Source: Thermoflexales bacterium
Lineage (GTDB): Bacteria > Chloroflexota > Anaerolineae > Fen-1058
Length of the DNA stretch: 13,675 nt
Reading direction: 5' to 3'
Assembly (NCBI GenBank): GCA_016931085.1
Contig: JAFGFO010000242.1
Coordinates: forward strand, 1 to 13,675
The stretch's first letter is position 1, and each line of letters opens with the position of its first letter. A program made the translations under genes and the position numbers. A model generated the notes under the pieces. That model saw only the letters and a program-made list of their open reading frames with translations, did not search any database and had not been told where the DNA came from. Shown piece by piece: positions 5,865 through 13,675 of this stretch.

Positions 5865-7960
5865 AGCAACATTGGCGAAAGCTACTGCGGCTACGCGATT
5901 GGCCCATCGCCTGGAAACTGAGCCTGGCGATGCTGGCGATCTTGGTAGTGGGCCAGGTCCTGATCTCACTGATGGGCGAAACGCTGGTGCGCAACAGCCT
6001 GCTGCAGAACCAGGAGCGGGAGCTGCTCGAGCGGGCGACACAACAGGCCGAGCTGGTGCGCAACTGGCGTGACAAGTACCTGCACAACCTGTACGTGGCC
6101 GCCAACCGGAACAGCCAGGAATTGCTGCACGGGGACATCCAGACCCGCCGGGCCAGCCTGGCGTACGAATTACCCCATCTAGATGGCATGTACAATCTTG
6201 ACCTGCTGGACCAACGTGGCGTCGTGCTGGCCTCGACTAACCCAAGCCTGGAAGGGCAAAGCGTGGCCGCTGAGGCCTGGTTCACCAGCGTTCAAAAGCG
6301 AGTGGCGGGGATCTCACGCCTGCAAGCGGGCGCAAGCGGCACTACGCCCGTCTTTATCGTCCACGTGCCCGTGCCGGACGAAACCCAAGCCAACGGCATT
6401 TCCTCGCTGAGCCTGGTGGCCCGCCTGCCGGCCGCGCTGCTGTGGGAGTTGGTGGACGTCGTCCAAATGCGGACAGGAGGCTACGCCTACATGGCCGACG
6501 ACAACGCCGTCCTCATCGCGCACGGGGCGCGTCACGCCCAGACCGGCCAACTCACCCACGACCTCGTGCGGCGTCCCATCAACAAAGAGGGCGACCCGCT
6601 CGTGATAGCCGCCGACGCGCAAAATGCTTATGGCACACCACTTGGCGACTGGCTCGATATCCCCAGCCTGGCTGCTTTCATCCAGCAAGGGCCGCCATCC
6701 GTTTCGATGACACAGCCCGAACGCAACATCCACCGCTACTATTTCGGCCTGCAGCGCGCGCAAAAGACATCCGTCGTGGTGCCCGTCGGCGAGCCGCAGG
6801 GGCTGGGAACGCCAAGCGACATCTGGCCAAACGATTGGGTTTTTGGCATCACCGTAAACGACACCGAGTTTCTCACGCCGCTGGTCCAGCTGCGGCAAGG
6901 CCTGATGGCTGCTACCGCGGCCGGCATGGTGGCCGCTTTTGTCGCCGCCGTGCTCTTCAGCCTCAGCATCACCCGGCCCATCCACCGCCTGGCCGAGCTG
7001 GCGGCCCGCGTAGAAGGCGGCGACTATGACCAACGCGCCCACCTGGAACAAGAGGACGAGCTGGGCCAACTGGCCGGCAGCCTGAACGCCATGTTGGAGC
7101 GCCTGTCCGAAGCGCTGCTCGTCCAACAGGGACAGTTGGAGACCATGCGGCACACGGCCAACACCGCACGCCAGGACGCCGACATCATCGCCTCCTCATC
7201 CGAAGAGCTGGCCTCGGCCACCCAAGAACTGAACGTGGCGGCCGAAGAGCTATCGATGATGGTGCAAAAACTGACACGCGACGCCGGCGAGCAAATGAAC
7301 CAGGTGCAGCAGACCTCCACCCAGGTGCAAGGCCTGGATCAGGAGATTGGCCAGGTGAGCCAACTGGCCCGTCGGATAGAGACATCCTCAGAACGGGTTC
7401 ATGACCTGGCCGAAGAAACAGAAGGCGCCGTGACACTCGCCCTGGAACGCTCCCGCCACATCGAGGCCGTCGTCCGCACTATCGACAAATTCAGCCGCCA
7501 GACCAACATGCTGGCACTGAACGCCACCATCGAGGCGGCCCGGGCGGGTGAGATGGGTGAAAGCTTTGCCGTCGTCGCCGGCGAGATACGCCGGCTGGCC
7601 GAGGACTCGCGGCAGGCGCTGGCCAACGTGGGAACGCTTAACGAGGCCATCCAGCAGAGCATGGATGTTATTCACAAGACTATGAAACAGACCCAGTCTG
7701 CCGTCGTTGAGGTTGTGACGCTGAGCGGCGAGATGGCCCGGACTGCCGGGCGGCAAGCCGAGTCATCCCAGGCCATCGTGACGGTGACCAACCAATTGGC
7801 AGCCATCGGCGAGAACAACGCCGCCGCTTCGGAAGAAATGGCAGCCGCCGTAGAGGAGCAGACGTCTGCTTTCGAGCAGATCAGCACTGCCAGCCAAGAG
7901 CTGGCTCACCTGGCGGCCCGCCTGCAAACGCTGGCCCGCCAATTGGCTCCAGAAGAGTAA
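5861..7960 (+). CDS. methyl-accepting chemotaxis protein with Cache sensor and HAMP
   Basis: A 699-residue transmembrane chemoreceptor. TM1 is at about residues 18-38 and an extracytoplasmic domain spans 39-345. This contains the Cache-like pattern [17 protein letters not shown], so it probably binds a small extracellular ligand. TM2 (about 346-368) is followed by a HAMP domain starting at SITRPIHRL (to about 425), then the coiled-coil signalling domain. The hairpin tip is at about 547-581 ([18 protein letters not shown]...[14 protein letters not shown]), which contacts CheA and CheW. Glu/Gln-rich candidate methylation segments lie at about 445-465 and 650-685. There is no C-terminal NWETF-type pentapeptide to tether CheR/CheB. 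Start: ATG at 5861 behind AGGGGA, overlapping the cheR stop by 4 bp. The ligand cannot be predicted. Confidence 0.94.
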   Translation: MKQHWRKLLRLRDWPIAWKLSLAMLAILVVGQVLISLMGETLVRNSLLQNQERELLERATQQAELVRNWRDKYLHNLYVAANRNSQELLHGDIQTRRASLAYELPHLDGMYNLDLLDQRGVVLASTNPSLEGQSVAAEAWFTSVQKRVAGISRLQAGASGTTPVFIVHVPVPDETQANGISSLSLVARLPAALLWELVDVVQMRTGGYAYMADDNAVLIAHGARHAQTGQLTHDLVRRPINKEGDPLVIAADAQNAYGTPLGDWLDIPSLAAFIQQGPPSVSMTQPERNIHRYYFGLQRAQKTSVVVPVGEPQGLGTPSDIWPNDWVFGITVNDTEFLTPLVQLRQGLMAATAAGMVAAFVAAVLFSLSITRPIHRLAELAARVEGGDYDQRAHLEQEDELGQLAGSLNAMLERLSEALLVQQGQLETMRHTANTARQDADIIASSSEELASATQELNVAAEELSMMVQKLTRDAGEQMNQVQQTSTQVQGLDQEIGQVSQLARRIETSSERVHDLAEETEGAVTLALERSRHIEAVVRTIDKFSRQTNMLALNATIEAARAGEMGESFAVVAGEIRRLAEDSRQALANVGTLNEAIQQSMDVIHKTMKQTQSAVVEVVTLSGEMARTAGRQAESSQAIVTVTNQLAAIGENNAAASEEMAAAVEEQTSAFEQISTASQELAHLAARLQTLARQLAPEE

Positions 7961-7990
7961 GCTTGCGGCAGGTATGGAAACCTGCCCTAC
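7961..7990. repeat. intercistronic palindromic repeat between the two transducers
   Basis: The 51-bp gap between the receptor genes begins with a hairpin: GGCAGGT (7967-7973), loop ATGGAA, ACCTGCC (7980-7986). Its first 14 bp (GCTTGCGGCAGGTA, 7961-7974) recur exactly at 13662-13675 after cheA. The reverse complement of the second half (GTAGGGCAGGTTTCCATACC) also resembles 13617-13636 (16 of 20 bases). It is therefore a copy of an interspersed palindromic repeat. No U-tract follows, so termination is unlikely; it might affect mRNA processing or stability. Confidence 0.8.
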
Positions 7991-8011
7991 GCACTATTTG
8001 TGAGGTAGATT

Positions 8012-9604
8012 ATGGCACTTGAACAAAACAGCCAAGAACAAGTACAAGTCCTGGTCGGACGATTGCGCTGGGTGATCACCCTGCGCTGGGTAGCCGTGAT
8101 TGGAGTCGCCCTCTCCGACCAGGTCACGATGCTCGCCGGCTACAGCCAAAGCCAGGGTTTGTTGGCCTGGCTGCCGGCTCCACTGGTGTTGGTCTACAAC
8201 GCCTTGTTCTGGCTATGGCTGCGCCGGGTAGAGCACAGCCGCAGTGCCCCTGGCCAGGCCATACGCCAACTAGGTTGGCAGCTCTACCTGCAAGGCTTGT
8301 GCGACATCGCGGCGATGATCCTTCTGGTTTATCTCAACGGCGGGATCGAATACCCGCTCTTTTACGCCCCCCTGGTGGCTATTTTGCTCACCGGCCTGCT
8401 CTTGTCCCGCCGGCTCGTCTTTCTCCAGGCCAACACCGCCGCGCTCCTTTTCGTCGCGACAGTCTTGGCCGAGCAGCAAGCTTGGATCCCGCATTACCCT
8501 GGCCTGGCGCCGGTGTACCACCACGGCCTCTACCGCGACTTTCACGCCGCCCTCGGCACGGCTCTCTCGATGGTGGGGATGCTGAACGTGACGGCTTTCC
8601 TGGCGTCCAGCGTCGGGCAGCGCTTGAGGTGGGCCGAGAAACAAAGCCGGGATCTGCTGGGCCAGTTGCGCCAGCAGGTTGGGGAGGCAGCCGCTCAACT
8701 GGCTCGGTCGACCGACAGCCTGCGGGATGGCGCCGAGCAGGTCTCGCAAGTGGCCGAGCAAATCGCGGTCACGGTGAACGAGATCGCCCAGGGATCCAGC
8801 CAGCAGGCGGCTCAATTGGAGCGGCTTTCGCACAGTCTGGAAGACATGGCCACCAGCAGCCTCCGCGTGGCTGAAGGTGCCCAGGAGACTCACCAGGCGG
8901 CCGGGCGGGCCACGGCCACAGCCGAGCAAGGGCAACAAGCCGCCCTGGCCGCCACCGAGCGCATGGAAGAAATCGCCCAGGTCTTTGCCCAGGCAGAGGC
9001 CGCCATGGGCGGGTTGGGACGCCTGTCTGGCCAAATCGCCGAGATGGCCGCCGCCATCGACCACTTTGCCGAACGCACCGACTTGCTGGCGCTCAACGCC
9101 GGGATCGAAGCCGCTCACGCCGGCGAGCACGGGCGGGGATTCGCCGTGGTGGCCGGTGAAGTCAAAAAACTCGCCGCCAGCTCGGCTGCCTCGGCTGAAC
9201 AGGTAGCCAGGACAGTCACCCAGGTGCAGACCGAGGTCGGCCAGGTATTACAGTCAATCCAGGCTGGCGCGCAGCGGGTCAAGAGTGGGCAAGAGGCCAT
9301 CACCACTTTGCAAGATGTCCTGGGCGGCATGGCAGCCGTCATCGCCATAACGGACGAGCTGGCCGGGACGATGGAACACCTGGCAGGCCAACAACGCCAA
9401 ACGCACCAGGAACTCGTGCGCGCCGCCGGCGAAATCGCCACGGCGGCCGAGCAGACGGCCTCCGGCTCCCAACAGACGGCCGCCGCGGTGGAGGAGCAAG
9501 TCGCCTCCTTTGGCGAGCTGGCCCACGCGGTCCAAGACATGGCTGCCCTGGCCACCCACCTGGATCAAACCGTGGCCGGGCTGTTCAAAGGAAACGAGCC
9601 GTGA
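8012..9604 (+). CDS. methyl-accepting chemotaxis protein with six-TM RegB-like sensor
   Basis: A 530-residue chemoreceptor without a large extracellular domain or HAMP. Residues 15-205 form about six hydrophobic segments (roughly 20-42, 48-70, 92-108, 112-131, 135-155, 178-200), preceded by [15 protein letters not shown]. This resembles the start of the membrane module of RegB/PrrB-type kinases. Residues 110-116 (GGIEYPL) occupy the loop where RegB has the quinone-linked GGxxNPF motif. A cytoplasmic coiled-coil MCP domain follows, with its tip at about 356-390 ([22 protein letters not shown]). It probably senses a membrane-embedded or intracellular redox/energy signal; this is inference. No C-terminal CheR-binding pentapeptide is present. 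Start: ATG at 8012, with GAGGT at 8002-8006. The stop overlaps cheW by 4 bp. Confidence 0.92.
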   Translation: MALEQNSQEQVQVLVGRLRWVITLRWVAVIGVALSDQVTMLAGYSQSQGLLAWLPAPLVLVYNALFWLWLRRVEHSRSAPGQAIRQLGWQLYLQGLCDIAAMILLVYLNGGIEYPLFYAPLVAILLTGLLLSRRLVFLQANTAALLFVATVLAEQQAWIPHYPGLAPVYHHGLYRDFHAALGTALSMVGMLNVTAFLASSVGQRLRWAEKQSRDLLGQLRQQVGEAAAQLARSTDSLRDGAEQVSQVAEQIAVTVNEIAQGSSQQAAQLERLSHSLEDMATSSLRVAEGAQETHQAAGRATATAEQGQQAALAATERMEEIAQVFAQAEAAMGGLGRLSGQIAEMAAAIDHFAERTDLLALNAGIEAAHAGEHGRGFAVVAGEVKKLAASSAASAEQVARTVTQVQTEVGQVLQSIQAGAQRVKSGQEAITTLQDVLGGMAAVIAITDELAGTMEHLAGQQRQTHQELVRAAGEIATAAEQTASGSQQTAAAVEEQVASFGELAHAVQDMAALATHLDQTVAGLFKGNEP

Positions 9605-10125
9605 GCGAGATGCAGACACAGAAAATCCAGTTGGTCATCTTCTCCCTCGACCAGCTCGAGTTTGGCGTGCCGGTCGAGCAGGTCTGGCGCGTCGAATCAA
9701 TGGCGGAGCAGACGGTGACCCGCGTGCCCCGGGCGCCGGCCTTCCTGGAAGGCGTTGTCAACGTGCGCGGGCAAATCATCCCGGCGTTGGACCTGAAAAA
9801 GCGCTTCGAGTTGGGCGCCAGCCAGCACCGGCCCAGGGCGCGCCTGCTCATCGTGCACATGCAAGACCAACGCGTGGGGCTAATCGTGGACACGGTGAGC
9901 GATATCGCCTTGATTCCAAGCGCGCAGGTCGAGCCGCCCCCACCCATGGTGGCCCAGATCAGTGGCGTCTTTGTCCAGGGTGTGGCCCGCCAAGACCAGC
10001 GCTTGCTCATCATCTTGAACCTGAATGAGACGCTCGACCCACGCGAGCGCCAGGCACTAAAAGAGCTAGGGCAGTCGTCTTCGACCGCCCAGGGAACAAG
10101 CCACCATGCGAGTCCTGCTGGTTGA
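9601..10125 (+). CDS. CheW, chemotaxis coupling protein
   Basis: A 174-residue cytoplasmic adaptor that joins receptors to the CheA kinase in signalling arrays. The CheW fold is clear: [19 protein letters not shown] at the start, [22 protein letters not shown] in the middle, then [10 protein letters not shown] and LIILNLNE near residues 98-142. The core ends near residue 145, and a polar, Ser/Gln-rich tail of about 30 residues without recognisable motif follows. The GTG at 9601 is chosen because it overlaps the previous stop (GTGA) and has AAAGGA 7 nt upstream; an ATG three codons later (9610) is an alternative. The 3' end overlaps cheY by 20 bp, consistent with translational coupling. Confidence 0.95.
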   Translation: MSEMQTQKIQLVIFSLDQLEFGVPVEQVWRVESMAEQTVTRVPRAPAFLEGVVNVRGQIIPALDLKKRFELGASQHRPRARLLIVHMQDQRVGLIVDTVSDIALIPSAQVEPPPPMVAQISGVFVQGVARQDQRLLIILNLNETLDPRERQALKELGQSSSTAQGTSHHASPAG

Positions 10126-10477
10126 CGACACCGTCTTTATGCGGCGGATGCTGCGCGACATCCTGACCAAGGAAGGCTTCGAGGTGGTGGCCGAGGCGGG
10201 AAACGGCCGCCAGGCCATCCAAGCCTACCAGGCAGCCCGCCCCGATCTGGTCATCATGGACATCACCATGCCGGAGATGGATGGCATAGCGGCCGTCCGC
10301 GAGATCACCGGCATTGACCGGGCCGCGCGCATCATCATGTGCAGCGCGCTTGGCCAACAAGAATTGATCATCGAGGCCCTGGAGGCTGGGGGAAAAGATT
10401 TCGTGGTCAAGCCCTTCCTGCCGGCCAAGGTTCTGGAGGCCGTGCGCAAGGTCATGAACATGGAAGCTGAAACTTGA
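10106..10477 (+). CDS. CheY, single-domain chemotaxis response regulator
   Basis: A 123-residue receiver domain, the diffusible output of the pathway: phosphorylated by CheA, it acts on the motility apparatus. All catalytic residues are in place: acidic pair D7/D8, phosphoacceptor D52 in IMDITMPEMDG, S80 in MCSALGQQ, and K102 in VVKPF. The MCSALGQQ segment is like that of Gram-positive and Thermotoga CheY proteins. There is no output domain. Start: ATG at 10106, inside the end of cheW. The last residues (EAET) and the stop codon lie in a heptamer repeat that also contains the cheB start, so the C-terminal tail has been shaped by the repeat. Confidence 0.96.
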   Translation: MRVLLVDDTVFMRRMLRDILTKEGFEVVAEAGNGRQAIQAYQAARPDLVIMDITMPEMDGIAAVREITGIDRAARIIMCSALGQQELIIEALEAGGKDFVVKPFLPAKVLEAVRKVMNMEAET

Positions 10478-10488
10478 AACCATGAAAC
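10467..10488. repeat. heptamer repeat spanning the cheY stop and cheB start
   Basis: Three units of a CTGAAAC-type heptamer: CTGAAAC (10467-10473), TTGAAAC (10474-10480) and, after one extra C, ATGAAAC (10482-10488). The cheY stop TGA (10475-10477) is in the second unit and the cheB ATG (10482-10484) is in the third. It is related in sequence and period to the degenerate array in cheA at 13359-13393. Confidence 0.7.
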
Positions 10489-11549
10489 TTAGAGTCCTGG
10501 TCGTAGACGATTCCAAGCTGATGCGGCGGCTGATCAGCGACATCCTGAACGCTGACCCAGCTCTCGAGGTGGTGGCCGAGGCGCCCGACGGGCCGGCGGC
10601 CATTCGCCTCATCCACGAGCTGCGCCCAGACGCGGTCACCCTGGACGTCGAGATGCCGGGGATGTCGGGGTTGGAGGTGCTGGGCTATATTATGAGCGAG
10701 ATCCCCACGCCGGTGGTCATCCTCAGTGGCATGCGCACCCCCGACTTGGCGATGCAGGCCTTGGCCTTGGGAGCGGTCGACTTTATGCGCAAGCCGTCTG
10801 GGACGATCTCGGTCGACCTGTACAAAGTGAAGGAAGAGCTCGTCAACAAGGTCAAAGCGGCTCCCCTGGCCAACTTGCGCCAGTTGCGCCAAGGGGTCGA
10901 GCAAGCGCCATTAGGAAATGGGGCCCCTTCCCCACCGACGATGGCCATCTCGAGCAAGGACACACCAGCCAACTGGTGTGTGGTGATTGGCGCATCCACC
11001 GGCGGCCCACAAGCGTTGACCCCCCTGCTGGCCGATCTGCCGGCCGGGCTGGCGGCCGGCTTCTTGCTCGTCCAGCACATGCCGGCCGGCTTTACGCGTT
11101 CCCTGGCCCAACGCTTGAACAAGCACTGCCGCCTCAGCGTCGTCGAGGCCGAGGAGGGCATGCCTTTTCAGGCCGGCTGGGTCTACGTTGCCCCTGGCGG
11201 GCATCACCTGGTCGTGCAGGGCGGCCAAGATCAGGCCAAAGCCTCAGTACACCTGGACGATTCCCCGCCGAGAGGCACGCTGCGACCGGCCGTCGACGTG
11301 ACGATGGCAGCCGCGGCAGCTTGCTTCGGCACCCACACGCTGGGCGTCATCCTGACCGGCATGGGCAGCGACGGCGCCGAGGGATGCCGGGAAATCCGCC
11401 AAGTGGGTGGGCGCACGATCGCCCAGGATCGCCACACCAGCTTGATTTACGGGATGCCGCGCGTCGTGGCCGAACAGGGTCTGGCCGACCAAGTCCTGCC
11501 CCTGGACGGGATTGCCCAGGCCATCGCCAAGATCGCCTTGGAGGAATAA
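10482..11549 (+). CDS. CheB, chemoreceptor methylesterase/deamidase
   Basis: A 355-residue cytoplasmic enzyme that removes methyl groups from receptor glutamates (and deamidates glutamines in many species), opposing CheR; CheA phosphorylates it to activate it. The receiver domain (about 1-120) has D9/D10, phosphoacceptor D55 in TLDVEMPGMSG and the lysine in FMRKPSG. A linker (about 125-165) is followed by the methylesterase domain with the catalytic triad S172 (GASTGGPQ), H199 (VQHMP) and D297 (GMGSDGAEG), spaced as in E. coli CheB (S164, H190, D286). Start: ATG at 10482, 4 nt after cheY. The region just upstream is heptamer repeat with no clear Shine-Dalgarno sequence, so it is probably translationally coupled to cheY. 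cheA begins 3 nt after the stop. Confidence 0.96.
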   Translation: MKLRVLVVDDSKLMRRLISDILNADPALEVVAEAPDGPAAIRLIHELRPDAVTLDVEMPGMSGLEVLGYIMSEIPTPVVILSGMRTPDLAMQALALGAVDFMRKPSGTISVDLYKVKEELVNKVKAAPLANLRQLRQGVEQAPLGNGAPSPPTMAISSKDTPANWCVVIGASTGGPQALTPLLADLPAGLAAGFLLVQHMPAGFTRSLAQRLNKHCRLSVVEAEEGMPFQAGWVYVAPGGHHLVVQGGQDQAKASVHLDDSPPRGTLRPAVDVTMAAAAACFGTHTLGVILTGMGSDGAEGCREIRQVGGRTIAQDRHTSLIYGMPRVVAEQGLADQVLPLDGIAQAIAKIALEE

Positions 11550-11552
11550 GGC

Positions 11553-13592
11553 GTGGACATAACTCAGTACCTGGATATTTTCATCAGTGAAGCCCAAGAC
11601 CATCTGCAAGCCATGAACCAGGCACTATTGGAGCTGGAAAAGCAGCCCGAACACCTGGATCAGTTGGACAGTTTTTTCCGCGCTGCCCACACCCTGAAGG
11701 GCATGTCGGCAGCCTTGGGCTTTGGACACACGGCCGCCCTCTCGCACGCCTTGGAAGATATCTTGGATGCGCTGCGCCACAAGGAACGCCAGCTCAGCCC
11801 AGGACTGGCCGACGCCCTCTTCAAGTGCCTGGACACGCTGAGCGAATCCTTGCAAGGGATCGCCGCCGGAGAGGGTGAGAAAGAGGACACCACCCAGGCG
11901 CAAGCGCTGCTCCGCTCCGCCCTGGGAATGGAAGCTCACGCCCAAGCCGCACAGCCGGAACTCGATTCTTTAGGTGCAACCAGTCCCGCTCAAAAAGTGA
12001 CGCCCGGAGCAGGCTGGCAAATCTGCGTAGAGATAGCGCCCGACTGCGCGCTCAAAGGGCCACGCGCATGGCTCGTGCTCAAACGGCTGAGGACGGCCGC
12101 CCCTATCCTGGACAGCGTGCCGCCCCAGTCTGCCCTGCGGGCCGGCCAGTACGAGGGGGGCTTTTGCGTGCTCTTTGCGCCTGCAGCCGACCCCGAGGCG
12201 CTGCAGCGCGCCGCCAACTCGGTGGCCGAGGTCACCGCCGTCAAGGTAAAGCAACTGGCACAAGTTGCTGTGCGCCAGCCTGAGTTAGCGCACCCGCCAA
12301 CCGCACCGGCCCCGCTCGAGCAGGCGGCGCCAACAACGGCCGCCGAGGTCGCGCCGGTCGCGCCGGTCGTTCGCATCAAAACCGCCCTACTGGATCAACT
12401 GCTCGAGGCCGTGGCTGACCTGGTGATCAACCGCAGCCACCTGGCCCAGGTATCTGCCAAGTATGGTTTCTCCGACCTGAAGGAGACCGTCGAGGCCCAT
12501 GCCGGTGTCCTGGACCGACTGCAAGAGACCGTACTGGCCATGCGCATGACGCCGGTCGCCCAAGTCTTTAACCGCTTTCCTCGCCTGGTGCGCGACCTGG
12601 CTCGCGAGCAGGGCAAGCAAGTCGAGTTCGAGCTGGCGGGCACGCAAATCGAGCTTGACCGGGCTGTCCTGGACAAAATCACCGATCCGCTCGTGCACAT
12701 GCTGCGCAACGCGGTGGACCATGGCCTCGAGACGCCCCAAGAGCGCGAACTTGCCGGCAAGCCGCCCACCGCCCACATCTCCTTGCGCGCCAGCCGCGCT
12801 CAGAACAAGGCCATCATCGAAGTGCACGACGACGGGCGCGGCATGTCGCCTCAACAGATCGCCAACACCGCCATACAGCGAGGGTTAATCACGCCACAGG
12901 CAGCGGGCGAGATGGACACCACCACCATCTTGGGGCTGATCTGCCAGCCTGGCTTTTCCACCAAGACGCAGGTGACGGGCGTCTCTGGGCGCGGGGTAGG
13001 CATGGAGGTAGTCAAGCAAGTCATGGACGAGATCGGGGGAGTGCTGGAGATCGAGTCGCAGCCAGGACAAGGCACCTGCTTCCGGCTGAACTTTCCACTG
13101 ACCATGGCCATCTTGCCGGCCATGTTGGTGCGGGTGGGAGTTGAGTTGTACGCCCTGCCATTGGCCCACGTGATCCGCACGATCGAAGCATCACGCGGCG
13201 AGTTGCGCCAGTTGCACAACCAGCCTGTGATCGATTGGGAAGACAAGCTGCTCCCGCTGATCTTTATGACCGACGTGCTGGGAGCAGGACACGCGAGCGA
13301 GTCACGCCTCACCAACGGCGAAGAGGACACGCCATTCGGCAATGACGGCAAGCTGAGACTCGAACCTGAGACCCTAAACCTGACACCGGAAACTCTCTTC
13401 ATGCCCACGGTCATCGTAGAGCGTGGCCGGCGGCGCCACGGGCTGGTCGTGGACGAGATCGTAGGCACGGAGGATATCGTGCTCAAGCCACTGCCGTCCC
13501 TGGCGCAGATCGACGGACTGGCCGGGGCCACCATCCGAGGTGAGGGCGAGGTCGTCCTGATCCTGGACGTCGCCGCCCTGGTGCGCAGCTAG
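11553..13592 (+). CDS. CheA, chemotaxis sensor histidine kinase
   Basis: The 679-residue central kinase of the receptor array, which autophosphorylates and passes phosphate to CheY and CheB. Domains: P1 HPt (1-120) with phospho-histidine H46 in AAHTLKGM; P2 regulator-binding domain (about 150-232); P3 dimerisation helices (about 270-350, ending near MRMTPVAQVFNRFPRLVRDLAR); P4 ATPase with N-box N386 (HMLRNAVDHGLE), G1 D426-DGRGM and G2 GRGVGM (479-484); P5 CheW-like domain (about 515-679). No C-terminal receiver is fused. Start: GTG at 11553 with GGAGGA about 7 nt upstream inside the end of cheB. The P5 loop at about 590-616 is long and partly built from a degenerate heptamer repeat. This is the last gene of the operon in the window. 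Confidence 0.97.
   Translation: MDITQYLDIFISEAQDHLQAMNQALLELEKQPEHLDQLDSFFRAAHTLKGMSAALGFGHTAALSHALEDILDALRHKERQLSPGLADALFKCLDTLSESLQGIAAGEGEKEDTTQAQALLRSALGMEAHAQAAQPELDSLGATSPAQKVTPGAGWQICVEIAPDCALKGPRAWLVLKRLRTAAPILDSVPPQSALRAGQYEGGFCVLFAPAADPEALQRAANSVAEVTAVKVKQLAQVAVRQPELAHPPTAPAPLEQAAPTTAAEVAPVAPVVRIKTALLDQLLEAVADLVINRSHLAQVSAKYGFSDLKETVEAHAGVLDRLQETVLAMRMTPVAQVFNRFPRLVRDLAREQGKQVEFELAGTQIELDRAVLDKITDPLVHMLRNAVDHGLETPQERELAGKPPTAHISLRASRAQNKAIIEVHDDGRGMSPQQIANTAIQRGLITPQAAGEMDTTTILGLICQPGFSTKTQVTGVSGRGVGMEVVKQVMDEIGGVLEIESQPGQGTCFRLNFPLTMAILPAMLVRVGVELYALPLAHVIRTIEASRGELRQLHNQPVIDWEDKLLPLIFMTDVLGAGHASESRLTNGEEDTPFGNDGKLRLEPETLNLTPETLFMPTVIVERGRRRHGLVVDEIVGTEDIVLKPLPSLAQIDGLAGATIRGEGEVVLILDVAALVRS
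13359..13393. repeat. degenerate heptamer array in the cheA P5 region
   Basis: Five consecutive 7-bp units of a CTGAAAC-like pattern: CTCGAAC (13359), CTGAGAC (13366), CCTAAAC (13373), CTGACAC (13380) and CGGAAAC (13387). At 35 bp plus flanks it stays in frame and encodes about residues 603-614 of CheA (the ETLNLTPET stretch), between the P5 strands ending in FMTDVLGA and beginning MPTVIVERG. The repeated TLNLTPETL look of the protein comes from this 7-bp periodicity. Confidence 0.7.
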
Positions 13593-13613
13593 CAGGCTGT
13601 CGGAGAGACGATT

Positions 13614-13675
13614 TTGTAGGGCGGCTTTCCACGCCGAAGGCGTCCTGTGGATAGCCGCCAGGCTTGCGGCAGGTA
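13614..13675. repeat. palindromic repeat element after cheA, cut by the window edge
   Basis: A long stem-loop starts 27 bp after the cheA stop: GGCGGCTTTCCAC (13620-13632) pairs with GTGGATAGCCGCC (13647-13659) at 12 of 13 positions. The loop region contains a second perfect hairpin, ACGCC-GAA-GGCGT (13631-13643). It continues into GCTTGCGGCAGGTA (13662-13675), identical to 7961-7974, so a second hairpin like that between the transducers probably lies just past the edge. With no T-tract inside the window it is not a clear intrinsic terminator, though it may reduce read-through from the che operon. Confidence 0.75.

Noticed and set aside
6314..7153. 279-codon open frame on the - strand
   Set aside because: Shadow of the first transducer, whose Cache, TM2 and HAMP sequence accounts for this DNA.
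8270..9130. 286-codon open frame on the - strand
   Set aside because: Shadow of the second transducer; low-complexity Gly/Leu/Gln translation with no domain.
13620..13659. Intrinsic terminator for the che operon
   Set aside because: The stem is strong but no T-tract follows inside the window, and its shared sequence with 7961-7974 marks it as an interspersed repeat.

Overview
The window looks like a piece of a GC-rich bacterial chromosome, most likely Chloroflexota (an Anaerolineae-type lineage). This is an inference from three signs. First, a large secreted lamin-tail/DUF11/phospholipase D protein carries an FLPLVLK-type motif followed by a proline-rich linker, a pairing I associate with exported proteins of that phylum. 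Second, short tandem repeats with 7-bp units sit both between and inside genes. Third, the che operon starts with a leaderless-type promoter. No rRNA or other phylogenetic marker is present, so the assignment is tentative.

Left part (1-4966): a small cysteine-rich lipoprotein gene on the + strand (151-615) converges on, and overlaps by 29 bp, a 1173-residue secreted PLD-fold protein on the - strand (587-4108). A proline-iminopeptidase-like alpha/beta hydrolase (4166-4966, -) lies 57 bp upstream of the PLD gene in the same direction, so the two may be co-transcribed.

Middle (4967-5021): a short AT-rich divergent promoter region. It holds a perfect 8-bp inverted repeat and a consensus TATAAT placed 6 nt before the cheR start codon, with no Shine-Dalgarno sequence.

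Right part (5022-13592, +): a tightly packed chemotaxis operon in the order cheR, transducer 1 (Cache-HAMP-MCP), transducer 2 (six-TM-MCP), cheW, cheY, cheB, cheA. Spacings run from a 20-bp overlap to a 51-bp gap. Together these encode a complete core pathway: two receptors, the coupling protein, the CheA kinase, the CheY output, and the CheR/CheB adaptation pair. No CheZ, CheC, CheX or CheD phosphatase/deamidase and no flagellar or pilus gene is in the window, so the motor it controls cannot be read from here.

Two things stand out. Transducer 2 has an N-terminal six-TM module that resembles the quinone-sensing module of RegB/PrrB kinases, including a GGIEYPL sequence where RegB has GGxxNPF; this suggests redox or energy taxis. 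Also, heptanucleotide tandem repeats of different sequence have entered coding DNA at four places while keeping the reading frame: after the PLD signal peptide, inside the second PLD catalytic motif, at the cheY stop/cheB start junction, and in a loop of the CheA P5 domain.
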